Assembly: GCF_041321145.1 (NCBI RefSeq)
Contig: NZ_JBGGWA010000007.1
Location: 248,001 to 312,000 of the forward strand
Origin: Paraburkholderia sp041321145
GTDB taxonomy: Bacteria; Pseudomonadota; Gammaproteobacteria; Burkholderiales; Burkholderiaceae
DNA length: 64,000 nt
Direction of reading: 5' to 3'
Part shown: piece by piece, positions 7,891 to 17,741 of the stretch
How the letters are laid out: each line of letters begins with the position of its first letter
How positions within the stretch are numbered: position 1 is the stretch's first letter
The notes under the pieces: generated by a model
Databases searched by the model: none
What the model saw: the letters and a program-made list of their open reading frames with translations, nothing else
Told to the model about the DNA's origin: nothing
Position numbers and translations under genes: made by a program

Positions 7891-8763
7891 ATGTTCGATC
7901 CCGTCATCCTTTTATCAGCGCTGTTGAACGGCCTGACGACCGGCGCGGTTTACGCGCTGATCGCCCTCGGCCTGACATTGATCTACGGCGTGTTGCACAT
8001 CATCAACTTCGCGCACGGCGCGGCGTTGATGGTGGCACTGTATGCGGTCTATCTGCTCAAGGATCGGCTGGGAATCGATCCGTACCTGGCTTTACCCATC
8101 GTCATGCTCGGCATGTTTGCATTCGGCTATGCGCTGCAGCGTTTCGTGATCAATCGTGCGAGCCACGGCAAGGACGAGAACATTCTGCTGGTCACGCTCG
8201 GGATCGCCATCGTGCTCGAGAACCTGGCGCTGGTGTGGTTTCACTCCGACACCCGCAACATCGACACGGCCTACACGTTGTCGATGATCGGAGTCGGTCC
8301 TGTGATGATCGCACTGCCTAAAATAATTGCCTTTTTCGGCGCGCTGGTCGTGGCGGCCTTGCTGTTCCTGATCATGCGCATGACGGATCTGGGCCGTGCG
8401 ATTCGCGCGGTGTCGCGCGAGAAGCATGGCGCGAAGCTGATGGGCATCAACGTCGAGAAGGTCTATGCGCTGTCGTTCGGCATCGGCATGGCATGTGTCG
8501 GCGCCGCCGCCTGTTTCCTGCTGCCCACTTACTACGTCAATCCGCAAGTGGGCAACGGCTTCGTGCTGGTGGCGTTCACCGTGGTCGTGCTGGGCGGCAT
8601 GGGCAGCTTCGTCGGTGCGCTGGTCGGCGGTTTGCTGATCGGCGTGGTGGAGTCGCTCGGTGGTTTGTGGTTCGGCGATTCGCTGGGGCAGATGGGCATC
8701 TTCGCGATTTTCATCGTGGTGCTGCTGATCCGCCCGCAAGGCCTCTTCGGCGCGAGGGTCTAG
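7891..8763 (+). CDS. ABC transporter permease, LivH type
   Basis: 290 residues, about eight hydrophobic helices. The start LLNGLTTGAVYALIALGLTLIYGV and the cytoplasmic coupling loop REKHGAKLMGINVEKVYALSF are diagnostic of LivH permeases, as is the late GGMGSFVGALVGGLLIGVVES. It pairs with the next gene to make the membrane channel. Only 8 bases separate it from the binding-protein gene. Confidence 0.93.
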   Translation: MFDPVILLSALLNGLTTGAVYALIALGLTLIYGVLHIINFAHGAALMVALYAVYLLKDRLGIDPYLALPIVMLGMFAFGYALQRFVINRASHGKDENILLVTLGIAIVLENLALVWFHSDTRNIDTAYTLSMIGVGPVMIALPKIIAFFGALVVAALLFLIMRMTDLGRAIRAVSREKHGAKLMGINVEKVYALSFGIGMACVGAAACFLLPTYYVNPQVGNGFVLVAFTVVVLGGMGSFVGALVGGLLIGVVESLGGLWFGDSLGQMGIFAIFIVVLLIRPQGLFGARV

Positions 8764-8766
8764 ACG

Positions 8767-9777
8767 ATGCGCGATCTTCGTTCGATCCTGATCTTTGGCC
8801 TGCTGGTGGCCGTGGCCGCCACGGTGTTGCAGTCCGGTGTGCTGCTCACGTTTCTGATGATGTCGTTGTACGCAGCGCTGCTGTCGCAGTCATGGAACAT
8901 TCTCGGTGGCTACGGCGGTCAATTGTCGTTCGGGCATGCGCTGTTTTTCGGCGTAGGTACCTACGCGCAGGCCATCGCGCAATTGAGCTGGGGATGGAAT
9001 CCGTGGCTCGCACTGCCGGTGGCGATCATGTCCGGTGTGGTTGTGGCGGTGGTCGTCGGGGCGTTGACTTTCCGCGGCGGCTTGAAGGGCTCGTACTTCG
9101 CACTGGTGACGCTGGCCTTTGCGGAAGTCGCACGCATTCTCGCCGTGTCCGTGCCGTTCACCGGCGGCGGCGTGGGCTTGATGGTGCCGCTTCATACGAG
9201 CGTCGCCAATCTGCAGTTCGGCTCGCGACGCGGCTATGTCTATTTGTTGCTGTTCTTCGTGCTCGCCGCGCTGTGCGTGACCGCATGGCTGCGTCATTCG
9301 CGTTTCGGTGCATACCTGCAAGCGGTACGTGATAACGAAAACGCCGCACGGGCGATCGGCGTCGACCCGGTGCGCGTGAAACTGGGGGCGATTGCGATAT
9401 CCGCGGCGGTGATGAGCGTCGCCGGCGCCTGCTATGTGCAGATGTTCCAGTACATCGACCCCGGCATCGCGTTCGGCTCGACAATTTCAATTGAAGCACT
9501 GGTGGGCGTGATCGTCGGTGGTGCGGGCACCTTGTGGGGTCCGGTGCTAGGCGCCGTGCTGCTGTATGGCCTGGGCGAATTGACCCGCAACCTGTTCGGC
9601 GAATTGCCCGGCCTCAGCATGGTGATCTATGGCGTGGTGCTGGTCGTGATCGTCATGTATTTGCCGCGCGGCATCACCGGTGCGGGCATGTCGGTACGGC
9701 GCATGACCGGCCGCTCGCCGGCACCGCAGGACGCGCCCAGGCCGTCCGACGAGCGTAAGGAGAAAGCCCGTGTCTGA
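8767..9777 (+). CDS. ABC transporter permease, LivM type
   Basis: 336 residues with about nine to ten hydrophobic helices. LivM signatures: LSQSWNILGGYGGQLSFGHA near the N-terminus, the coupling loop AVRDNENAARAIGVDPVRVKL, and GGAGTLWGPVLGAVLL. The C-terminus is a polar cytoplasmic tail. It starts 3 bases after the LivH stop and overlaps the following ATPase start by 8 bases. Confidence 0.93.
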   Translation: MRDLRSILIFGLLVAVAATVLQSGVLLTFLMMSLYAALLSQSWNILGGYGGQLSFGHALFFGVGTYAQAIAQLSWGWNPWLALPVAIMSGVVVAVVVGALTFRGGLKGSYFALVTLAFAEVARILAVSVPFTGGGVGLMVPLHTSVANLQFGSRRGYVYLLLFFVLAALCVTAWLRHSRFGAYLQAVRDNENAARAIGVDPVRVKLGAIAISAAVMSVAGACYVQMFQYIDPGIAFGSTISIEALVGVIVGGAGTLWGPVLGAVLLYGLGELTRNLFGELPGLSMVIYGVVLVVIVMYLPRGITGAGMSVRRMTGRSPAPQDAPRPSDERKEKARV

Positions 9778-10545
9778 AGCGCTTTTGCAGGCTCGCGGCC
9801 TGTCCATCACGTTCGGCGGTCTGAAGGCCGTGCAGGACGTCACGCTCGACGTGATGCCGAACACGTTGACGGCGCTGGTCGGACCGAATGGCGCCGGGAA
9901 GACGACCCTGTTCGCTCTGCTTTCCGGATTTCTGAAGCCGGGCGCGGGCCGGGTGCAGTATCTCGGCCGCGATATCACCGGCATGGCGCCGCACCAGTCG
10001 GCAAAGCTGGGTCTGACGCGCACGTTTCAGATCGTGCAGCCGTTCGGAGCGCAGACCGTGCGCGAGAACATCGCGGTGGGCGCCCATTTGCATGAGCCGA
10101 ACCGGCGTGCGGCGCTGGCCGCGGCCGACGACGTCGCGCGGCGCGTGAATCTGCAGGACTACCTCGACAAACCCGCGGCGGACCTGACCGTGGCCGGCCG
10201 CAAGCGCCTCGAACTCGCGCGCGCGCTTGCCGCCAGGCCGCGCCTGCTGTTGCTCGACGAAGTGCTCGCGGGTCTGAACCCGAGTGAAATCGACGAGATG
10301 ATTCCGGTGATTCGCGGCCTCGTCGACGGCGGCGTTACTGTGTTGATGATCGAGCACGTGATGCGAGCCGTGATGAGCCTCGCCGAACATGTCTGGGTGC
10401 TGGCGCAGGGGCGCCTGATCGCGGGCGGCGCACCGCGTGAAGTGACCTCCAATCCCATGGTGATCGAAGCGTACCTGGGTCACGGCACGGCCGAGCGGCT
10501 GGCACGTGACGGCGCGAAAAAAAGCGCGAGTGAAGGAGGCCGCCC

Positions 10546-10549
<4 letters not shown>
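9770..10549 (+). CDS. ABC transporter ATP-binding protein, LivG type
   Basis: 259 residues, GTG start at 9770 with a good AAGGAG upstream. Walker A is GPNGAGKTT, Walker B LLLLDEVLAG, and the H-loop lies in VLMIEHVMRAV. The signature region reads LTVAGRKRLELARAL, i.e. the usual LSxGQ is degenerate as LTVAG, which is a departure from typical LivG and could affect ATPase activity. One of the two nucleotide-binding subunits of the importer. Confidence 0.92.
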
Positions 10550-11256
<707 letters not shown>

Positions 11257-11259
11257 TCG

Positions 11260-12528
11260 ATGGCAGTGATACAAACGCTTGCGCAAAAACTGATTGCCGC
11301 GGCCTGCGGGCGGCCGGCGGTCGAAGTAGGTGAAATCGTCACCTGCGATGTCGATCTGGCCATGTTCCATGATTCGAGCGGACCGCGCCGCCTGCAACCG
11401 ATGCTCGACGAACTCGGGGCGTCGCTGTGGGACAAGTCGAAAATCGTGCTCGTGATCGACCACTACGTGCCGGAAAGCGACGACGAATCGCGCCGCATCG
11501 TGCGCATCGCGCGAGACTGGGCCAGCGCGCAGCGCTTGCCGAACGTCTATGACAGTGTCGGTATTTGCCACGTGGTGCTGCCTGAACGCGGCCATCTGCG
11601 TCCCGGCATGTTCTGTGTGGGCGGCGATTCGCATTCGCCGACCGGCGGCGCGTTCGGCGCCTATATGTTCGGGATCGGCAGTACGGAGATGCTTGGCGTG
11701 GCCGTGTCCGGACAAATCTGGGTCAAGGTGCCGCAAACCTTGCGGATGAACTGGCGTCGCCGCCTCGCGCTCGGCGTCACCGCGAAAGACATGATGCTGC
11801 ATATGATCGGTCGCTTCGGGATGAACGGCGGCCGTTATCAGGCAGTCGAATTTTGCGGCGAAGCGGTCACCGCGTTGTCGATGCAGGAGCGCATGACCTT
11901 GTCGAACATGAGTGCGGAACTCGGCTCGCAAGTCGGGCTCGTTGCGCCGGACGCCGTCACGCTCGAGTATCTGCGCCGCGTCGGCGTGCAGGACGAGATC
12001 GATCTGGCGCGCTGGCAAAGCGATCCGGACGCGCAAGCCGAAACGCACGATTTCGACGCCGCAGTACTCGCTCCTCAAGTGGCCGCGCCGCATAGCCCCG
12101 CGAATACGCGCGACGTGAGCGCGTTCAGCGGCGTGCCAGTCGATGTCGCCTATATCGGCGCCTGTACCGGCGCGAAACTGGAAGATTTGCGCGCGGCAGC
12201 TAGCGTGCTGCGCGGCCGGCGCATCGCCGCGGGTGTGCAACTCGTGGTGGCGCCCGCGAGCGTGCGCGACCAGGCCCAGGCCGCAAGCGAAGGCGTGATG
12301 GCCGTACTTGAACAGGCGGGTGCTCAACTGCTCGCCACCACCTGCGGTGCCTGTGCCGGTTATGGCGGCTCGATTCCCGAGGGCAGCACGGTGATTTCGA
12401 GCACGGCGCGCAATTTCAAAGGGCGCATGGGCGCGACGTCCGCGCAGGTCTACCTGGGCTCGCCGTACACCGTCGCGGCGTCCGCGTTGCGCGGACGTAT
12501 TGCCGATCCCCGGGAGGTGCTTGCATGA
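11260..12528 (+). CDS. Aconitase-superfamily hydratase, large subunit (LeuC/DmdA-like)
   Basis: 422 residues, the size of LeuC-type large subunits. The [4Fe-4S] cysteines are visible in IGACTGAK and TCGACAGYG near the C-terminus; the substrate/cluster motif GGDSHSPTGGAFGAY is present. Family enzymes hydrate or isomerise unsaturated diacids: isopropylmalate isomerase, citraconate/maleate hydratase, 2,3-dimethylmaleate hydratase. The operon has no leucine genes and does contain an ICL-type lyase, so a dedicated catabolic diacid hydratase is more likely (inference). Its ATG follows the LivF stop by 3 bases. Confidence 0.88.
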   Translation: MAVIQTLAQKLIAAACGRPAVEVGEIVTCDVDLAMFHDSSGPRRLQPMLDELGASLWDKSKIVLVIDHYVPESDDESRRIVRIARDWASAQRLPNVYDSVGICHVVLPERGHLRPGMFCVGGDSHSPTGGAFGAYMFGIGSTEMLGVAVSGQIWVKVPQTLRMNWRRRLALGVTAKDMMLHMIGRFGMNGGRYQAVEFCGEAVTALSMQERMTLSNMSAELGSQVGLVAPDAVTLEYLRRVGVQDEIDLARWQSDPDAQAETHDFDAAVLAPQVAAPHSPANTRDVSAFSGVPVDVAYIGACTGAKLEDLRAAASVLRGRRIAAGVQLVVAPASVRDQAQAASEGVMAVLEQAGAQLLATTCGACAGYGGSIPEGSTVISSTARNFKGRMGATSAQVYLGSPYTVAASALRGRIADPREVLA

Positions 12529-13076
12529 GCGATCGATCCATCAACCGGGCGGCGTCCGCGGTCGGGCAGCCCGCCGGATTGCATCGTGTATGGCGGGTCG
12601 GCGCGGACATCGATACGGATGCGCTGGCGCCTGGCGCCTACATGAAATTCGGCATCGACGAAATCGCGCGGCACTGCCTGGAGAATCCGCGCCCTGATTT
12701 TGCGGCCGGCGTGCAGGCCGGCGACGTGCTGGTGGCCGGACCGAACTTCGGAATCGGCTCGTCGCGCGAACAGGCCGCCGCAGCGCTGGTGCACCTCGGC
12801 ATCCGCGCGGTGATCGCGCCGGCTTTCAACGGCCTGTACTTCCGCAATGCCTTCAACGTTGGTCTGTTGCTGCTGACTTGCGCCGACGCCGAATCGATCG
12901 GCGAAGGCGAAATCATCGCGATTCGTCCGCATGACGGCCAGATCCTGGCGGCCGACGGTCGCGCGTTGTCCTGCGAGCCCGTGCCGGCGTTCCTGCTCGA
13001 CATGGTCGAGGCAGGCGGCCTGCTCAATCTGCTCAAGCAGCGCTACCCCACACCCCACGGAGTCACCTCATGCTAG
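12525..13076 (+). CDS. Aconitase-superfamily hydratase, small subunit (LeuD/DmdB-like)
   Basis: 183 residues, the swivelling domain supplied as a separate subunit. Motifs: DIDTDALAPG, GPNFGIGSSREQA and YFRNAFNVGL, all standard for LeuD-like small subunits. The ATG overlaps the large-subunit stop (ATGA), giving 1:1 translation. Together the two make an Fe-S hydro-lyase for an unsaturated dicarboxylate. Confidence 0.9.
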   Translation: MSDRSINRAASAVGQPAGLHRVWRVGADIDTDALAPGAYMKFGIDEIARHCLENPRPDFAAGVQAGDVLVAGPNFGIGSSREQAAAALVHLGIRAVIAPAFNGLYFRNAFNVGLLLLTCADAESIGEGEIIAIRPHDGQILAADGRALSCEPVPAFLLDMVEAGGLLNLLKQRYPTPHGVTSC

Positions 13077-14740
13077 ATCCGGTCACGCTGGCGGTCCTCA
13101 AAGGCCGGCTGGAACAGATCGCCGACGAAATGGACGCGACCCTGTACCGCAGCGCTTTCAATCCCATCATCGCGGAGGCGCACGACGCCTGTCACGGCAT
13201 CTACGACGGCGTCTCGGGCGCTACGCTGGTGCAGGGCAAGTCGGGCCTGCCGGTGTTCGTCGGCGCGATGGCTTTTGCGGTACAGGCGGCGATGCGTGTC
13301 GCCGCGGAGCGCGGCGGCATGGTCGACGGCGACGTGTGGCTCTTCAACGATCCGTACGAAGGCGGCACGCACGCGAACGATTTCAAGCTGGTGCGCCCGG
13401 TGTTCCGCGGCGGCAAGCTGTTCTGCTTCCTGGCCTCCGCCGCGCACTGGCACGACGTGGGCGGCGCGGTGCCCGGCAACTACAATCCGGCCGCCACCGA
13501 ATGCTGGCAGGAAGCGGTGCAGATTCCGCCGGTGCGCATCATCCGGCGCGGCGAGCTCGAGCTGGACGTGCTCGCGATCCTCAAGGCGAATACGCGCCTG
13601 CCGGATAGCCTGTGGGGCGACCTCAACGGTCAGCTCGCGGCGCTCGAACTGGGTGCGCGCCGTCTGAACGATCTGCTCGACGACTACGGCGACGCCACCG
13701 TGCTCGAATCGCTCGCGTCGCTGCGCGAACGCGCGGTCAGGCTGATGCGCTCGCACGTGGCGGCGTTGCCCGACGGCGATTATGTGTTCGACGACATGCT
13801 CGACAACGACGGCGTACGTGACGAGCCCTTGAAGATCGCGCTGCGCATGCAGGTGAAGGGCGACACGTTGACGCTCGACTTCACCGGCACTTCGCCGGCC
13901 TGCGCCGGTCCGGTGAACATCTCGCGCGCCACGGCAATTGCGGCGTGCTATGTCGCGCTCAAACACCTGTTCCCCGACGTGCCCGCCAACGCCGGTGTCC
14001 TCGACGCCGTGTCGTTCATCCTGCCGGACGGACTGGTGATTTCGGCCGACCGGCCGCGGCCCGTCGGCGGCTATACGGAAACGATCCTGCGCATGATCGA
14101 CGTGATCTTCTGCGCGATGGCGCAGGCCGCGCCGGAGCGTGCCATGGCCCAGGCGTACGGCACGATCAACGCGCTCTCGATCGCCGGTCATCGCAGCGAG
14201 GGTGCGCGCAAGGGCCAACGCTGGGTGATGTTCAGCTTCTTCGGCGGCGGTCACGGCGGTCATTCGCAAGGCGACGGCCTGAGTCACGGCAACGCGCCGA
14301 TTTCCACGGCGACCATTCCGCCTTTGGAGATTCTCGAAGCCGCCTATCCGATCCGCTTCACGCAATGGGCGTTGCGTCCCGATTCGGGCGGCGACGGCAA
14401 GCATCGCGGCGGCCTTGGCGCGATCTATGAAATTGAATTGCTGGAAGACCATGCCGAGGCGTTTATTTTCGGCGAGCGCGGCCGGTCGGCGCCGCAGGGG
14501 ATCGCGGGCGGCAAGGCGTCCGTGCGCAATGTGTTCCGCTATCAGCACGACGGCCAGTGGCATACGCCGCCGATGGCGTCGAAAATGCTCGGCATCCAGC
14601 TGAAACGCGGCGAACGCGTGCGGCTCGAAACGCCCGGCGGCGGCGGTTACGGCGCGCCGTCCGAGCGCGCGGACGCGGCGCGCGAACACGATCTCGCGAT
14701 GGGTTATGTCACGGCAGGTCTGAAGGAGCAATCAGCATGA
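13070..14740 (+). CDS. Hydantoinase/oxoprolinase B subunit (HyuB family)
   Basis: 556 residues, full length for HyuB. Starts MLDPVTLAVLKGRLEQI; carries the family metal-site blocks EAHDACHGIYD and NDPYEGGTHANDF, plus GRSAPQGIAGG and the closing TPGGGGYG. HyuA/HyuB pairs hydrolyse lactam or imide rings with ATP (N-methylhydantoinase, 5-oxoprolinase, caprolactamase) or, in some relatives, carboxylate acetone or acetophenone. The start overlaps LeuD by 7 bases. No third (gamma) carboxylase subunit is present, which favours the ring-opening reaction. Confidence 0.9.
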   Translation: MLDPVTLAVLKGRLEQIADEMDATLYRSAFNPIIAEAHDACHGIYDGVSGATLVQGKSGLPVFVGAMAFAVQAAMRVAAERGGMVDGDVWLFNDPYEGGTHANDFKLVRPVFRGGKLFCFLASAAHWHDVGGAVPGNYNPAATECWQEAVQIPPVRIIRRGELELDVLAILKANTRLPDSLWGDLNGQLAALELGARRLNDLLDDYGDATVLESLASLRERAVRLMRSHVAALPDGDYVFDDMLDNDGVRDEPLKIALRMQVKGDTLTLDFTGTSPACAGPVNISRATAIAACYVALKHLFPDVPANAGVLDAVSFILPDGLVISADRPRPVGGYTETILRMIDVIFCAMAQAAPERAMAQAYGTINALSIAGHRSEGARKGQRWVMFSFFGGGHGGHSQGDGLSHGNAPISTATIPPLEILEAAYPIRFTQWALRPDSGGDGKHRGGLGAIYEIELLEDHAEAFIFGERGRSAPQGIAGGKASVRNVFRYQHDGQWHTPPMASKMLGIQLKRGERVRLETPGGGGYGAPSERADAAREHDLAMGYVTAGLKEQSA

Positions 14741-16815
14741 AGTCTGCTGCACACCGGTCACTCGTCGTCGGCGTCGACGTGGGTGGCACGTTTACCGATC
14801 TCTTCGTTCTCGATGAAATCGCCGGCACGGCGCGCGTCGTCAAGGTCCCGTCCACGCGCGGCGAGGAAGCGCTCGGCTTCATGAACGGTATCGAACGGAT
14901 CGGCGACCAAGGCCAGGAGGGCGCAAGCGGTGGGGCAGGCGCGATCGCGACGATCGTGCACGGCACCACCGTGGGTACGAATGCGCTACTTGAGCGCAAG
15001 GTGGCGCGCACCGGCATCATCACCACGGAAGGCTTCCGTGACGTGCTCGAAATGCGCCGCCGCGACCGGCCGCGCACCTGGGGTTTGCGAGGCGGTTTCG
15101 AGCCGGTGGTGCCGCGCGATCTGCGCCTTGAAGTTAGCGAACGCGTGCTGGCCGACGGCACCTTGCATACGCCGGTGGATTTGGACCAGGTGAGGGCCGC
15201 GGCGCGCCATTTGCTCGAGCAAGGCTGCGAAGCGGTGTGCGTGTTCTTCGTCAATGCCTACGCGAATCCGTTCAACGAGGCGCAGGCCGTCGAGGCGGTA
15301 CGCGCGATCTGGCCGAATTCACACGTGACGGCGGCGACCGAGGTATTGCCCGAAATCCGCGAATTCGAACGCTGTTCCACCGCCACGCTGAACGCGGCTT
15401 TGCAGCCGGTGGTAGGGAGCTATCTGACACGGCTGGAACGCGATTTGAAGGCGAATGGCTTCGGCGGCGAACTGCTGGTGGTGCAGAGCAACGGCGGCAT
15501 CATGTCGCGTCAGACGGCCTGCGATGTGCCGGTGCGCACGGCGCTGTCGGGTCCGGCTGCCGGCGTGATCGCCTGTGCGGCGATCGGGCGCGCGGCGGGC
15601 TATCCGAACCTCGTGACCGGCGACATGGGGGGTACCTCGTTCGACGTGTCGCTGGTGACCAATGGCGAAGCGTCATTGTCCGCGCAAACCTCGATCGACT
15701 TCGGCATGGTGGTGCGGGCGCCCATGATCCAGATCGAGACGATCGGCGCGGGCGGCGGCTCGATTGCTTCCGTCGACGCGGGCGGCTTGCTGCAAGTCGG
15801 TCCGGAATCGGCGGGCAGCGTACCGGGGCCGGCTTGCTACGGCCGGGGCAACACCCGTCCTACGGTGACCGACGCCAATGTATTGCTCGGGCGGATCGCT
15901 GCGGATCGGCCGTTGGGCGGTGGCCTGCTGGCGCGCATGGACGCTGGCAAATCGCGCGAGGCGATCGACCTGCACGTCGCAGCGCCGCTCGGTCTCGACA
16001 CCTATGCGGCGGCTGAAGCGATTCTGACGGTGGCCAACGCGAAGATGGCCGGCGCGATCCGGCTGGTCTCGATCGAACGCGGTCATGATCCGCGTGAGTT
16101 CGCCTACATGCCGTTCGGCGGCGGCGGCGCGTTGCACGTCTGCGCGATGATGCGAGAAGTCGGCGCCACGACGGGTATCGTGCCGCGTTTTCCGGGCGTG
16201 ACGTCGGCGATCGGCTGCGTGATCGCCGACATGCGCCACGACGCGGTTCAAACGCTCAATCGCGCGCTGGCCGATCTCGACGTCGAAGACCTGCGCGCGC
16301 GCGTCGCGAGTATGGCGGCCGCCTGCCAGCAGCGGTTGGACTCCGCCGGCGTCTTCTTCGAAGCAGTCCGCGAGCGTATCGAACTGGACATGCTGTACGT
16401 CGGACAGAGCCATACGGTGCGGGTGGACGTGGCGCGCGACGCGCTCGATCGCGAGTCCATCGGCCGCGCTTTCGAGGCGGCCTACCGGGCATCGTTCGGG
16501 CGTGCGCTCGACGGCATCGCGGTGCGCATCATGAACCTGCGCTACGCGCGGATCGGCGTGCGGCCCAAGTTCGACCTCGCCGTGCTGGCGCCGAAAGCAA
16601 CGGCGATGCAGGAATCGCTCGGTACACAAGCCGTTTTCCATGCCGGGAAATGGTGGGAAGCGGTGCGTTTCGCACGTCTCGACTTGCCGGTGGATGCCAC
16701 GGTCGACGGCCCGGCGATTCTCGAACAGGCGGATACGACGATCTGGCTCGAGCCAGGCTTCAGCGGGCGCGTGGATACGCTCGGCAATCTGTTGATCACG
16801 CGTGAGCCGGATTGA
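14737..16815 (+). CDS. Hydantoinase/oxoprolinase A subunit (HyuA family)
   Basis: 692 residues from the ATG at 14737, which overlaps the HyuB stop (ATGA); a longer in-frame extension upstream is a shadow inside hyuB. The N-terminal actin-like ATPase motif VVGVDVGGTFTDLFV is at about residues 9-23, HGTTVGTNALLERK follows, and DMGGTSFDVSLV and GGGSIASVDAGG mark the second nucleotide-binding half. It supplies ATP-dependent phosphorylation of the ring amide for HyuB. Confidence 0.92.
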   Translation: MKSAAHRSLVVGVDVGGTFTDLFVLDEIAGTARVVKVPSTRGEEALGFMNGIERIGDQGQEGASGGAGAIATIVHGTTVGTNALLERKVARTGIITTEGFRDVLEMRRRDRPRTWGLRGGFEPVVPRDLRLEVSERVLADGTLHTPVDLDQVRAAARHLLEQGCEAVCVFFVNAYANPFNEAQAVEAVRAIWPNSHVTAATEVLPEIREFERCSTATLNAALQPVVGSYLTRLERDLKANGFGGELLVVQSNGGIMSRQTACDVPVRTALSGPAAGVIACAAIGRAAGYPNLVTGDMGGTSFDVSLVTNGEASLSAQTSIDFGMVVRAPMIQIETIGAGGGSIASVDAGGLLQVGPESAGSVPGPACYGRGNTRPTVTDANVLLGRIAADRPLGGGLLARMDAGKSREAIDLHVAAPLGLDTYAAAEAILTVANAKMAGAIRLVSIERGHDPREFAYMPFGGGGALHVCAMMREVGATTGIVPRFPGVTSAIGCVIADMRHDAVQTLNRALADLDVEDLRARVASMAAACQQRLDSAGVFFEAVRERIELDMLYVGQSHTVRVDVARDALDRESIGRAFEAAYRASFGRALDGIAVRIMNLRYARIGVRPKFDLAVLAPKATAMQESLGTQAVFHAGKWWEAVRFARLDLPVDATVDGPAILEQADTTIWLEPGFSGRVDTLGNLLITREPD

Positions 16816-16825
16816 GGAGACGCCC

Positions 16826-17455
16826 ATGACCACTTCCGAAGCGGTACTCGACGCGCGGCACACGGCGCTGATCATTGTCGATCTGCAGAACGACTTTGTG
16901 AGCGATGGGGGCGCCTACCATCGCGGTGGCGCGGCGTCGGAAGCGGCGCGTGCGTTGGCCGCGCGCGTCGCGCCGGTCGCTCGCGCGCTGAAGCAACGGG
17001 ACGGCTTTGTCGCGGCGAGCCAGTTCACGTTGTGGCCGGATGCGCACGGCGAGCCGATGATCTCGCCGCATCTGAAACAACTGCGGCCGTTTTTACGGCG
17101 CGGGGATTTTGTCGCGGGCTCGCACGGTCATGCGACCGTTGCCGCGCTCGAGTCGCTGATCGACCTGTCCGTGTGGAAGGTCGCCTACTCGGCTTTCTTC
17201 AACACGCAACTCGACTGGGTGCTGCGGCGCGCGGGCATCGAGACCGTGGCGATCTGCGGCATCGTCACCAACGGTGGGGTCGCCAGCACGGCGCGCGATG
17301 CGCATATGCGCGACTACAGGGTGATCGTACTTGGCGACGGCTGCGCCGCGTCGACCGAGGCGGCTCACGACCTGGCGCTGGCCGATCTTCGCACGGTGGG
17401 CGAGGTGATGACGTGCGAAGCCTTTGCGCACCGTCTCGAGGCGGGTCAGCCATGA
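16826..17455 (+). CDS. Isochorismatase-fold protein lacking the nucleophilic cysteine
   Basis: 209 residues; ATG at 16826 with GAGGAGA just upstream (an in-frame GTG at 16802 is inside hyuA and lacks a site). The fold motifs are clear: LIIVDLQNDF with Asp19, and VWKVAYSAFFNTQLD with Lys118. In amidases of this family the next motif is TNxC; here it is TNGG (residues 148-151), so Gly replaces the Cys nucleophile. True isochorismatases (EntB, PhzD) also have Gly here. A classic half-amide amidase is therefore unlikely; vinyl-ether or similar hydrolysis, or a non-catalytic role, should be considered. Confidence 0.8.
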   Translation: MTTSEAVLDARHTALIIVDLQNDFVSDGGAYHRGGAASEAARALAARVAPVARALKQRDGFVAASQFTLWPDAHGEPMISPHLKQLRPFLRRGDFVAGSHGHATVAALESLIDLSVWKVAYSAFFNTQLDWVLRRAGIETVAICGIVTNGGVASTARDAHMRDYRVIVLGDGCAASTEAAHDLALADLRTVGEVMTCEAFAHRLEAGQP

Positions 17456-17736
17456 GCGCGCCCTATCACGCGATCAAGGTCGCGGGCGCACTGTTTCACG
17501 CGCAAGGCGGACTCGACATTGACGCGGACTGTCGCGTGCCGGGCGGCAACGGCTCACCATTTTCCAACCTGTTGGCCGCGGGCGGCGCGGCACGCGGCGT
17601 CTCCGGCAACGCGGTTTCGCGCTACCTCTCGGGGAATGGCCTGCCTGGCGCGGTAGCCGGCGGACACCTCGCCGCGCGGCCGGCGGCATTGCTGCCTGGC
17701 CGAGCGCTGAACCGGCCTTCTGAATCGAAGGAATGA
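17452..17736 (+). pseudogene. C-terminal stump of an FAD-dependent dehydrogenase (fumarate reductase/tricarballylate type)
   Basis: The 94-residue frame begins with an ATG overlapping the previous stop (ATGA), so it may still be translated. Its content is only the end of a flavoprotein: PYHAIKVAGALFHAQGGL, then LLAAGGAARGVSGNAV, YLSGNGLPGAVAGGHLAA. In intact enzymes these closing FAD-contact motifs follow some 350-400 residues that are missing here. A deletion appears to have joined the isochorismatase gene to this tail. It could not bind FAD alone. It ends close to the lyase gene. Confidence 0.7.
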
Positions 17737-17741
17737 CATCC

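Noticed and set aside
11260..13076. Housekeeping leucine biosynthesis (leuCD)
   Set aside because: No leuA or leuB is near, and the genes are locked by overlaps into a catabolic transporter operon; family resemblance alone does not assign leucine synthesis.
13073..14731. 552-codon ORF on the minus strand opposite hyuB
   Set aside because: It is an antisense shadow: His/Arg/Ala-rich without domain motifs, caused by strong GC bias in the third codon position of hyuB.
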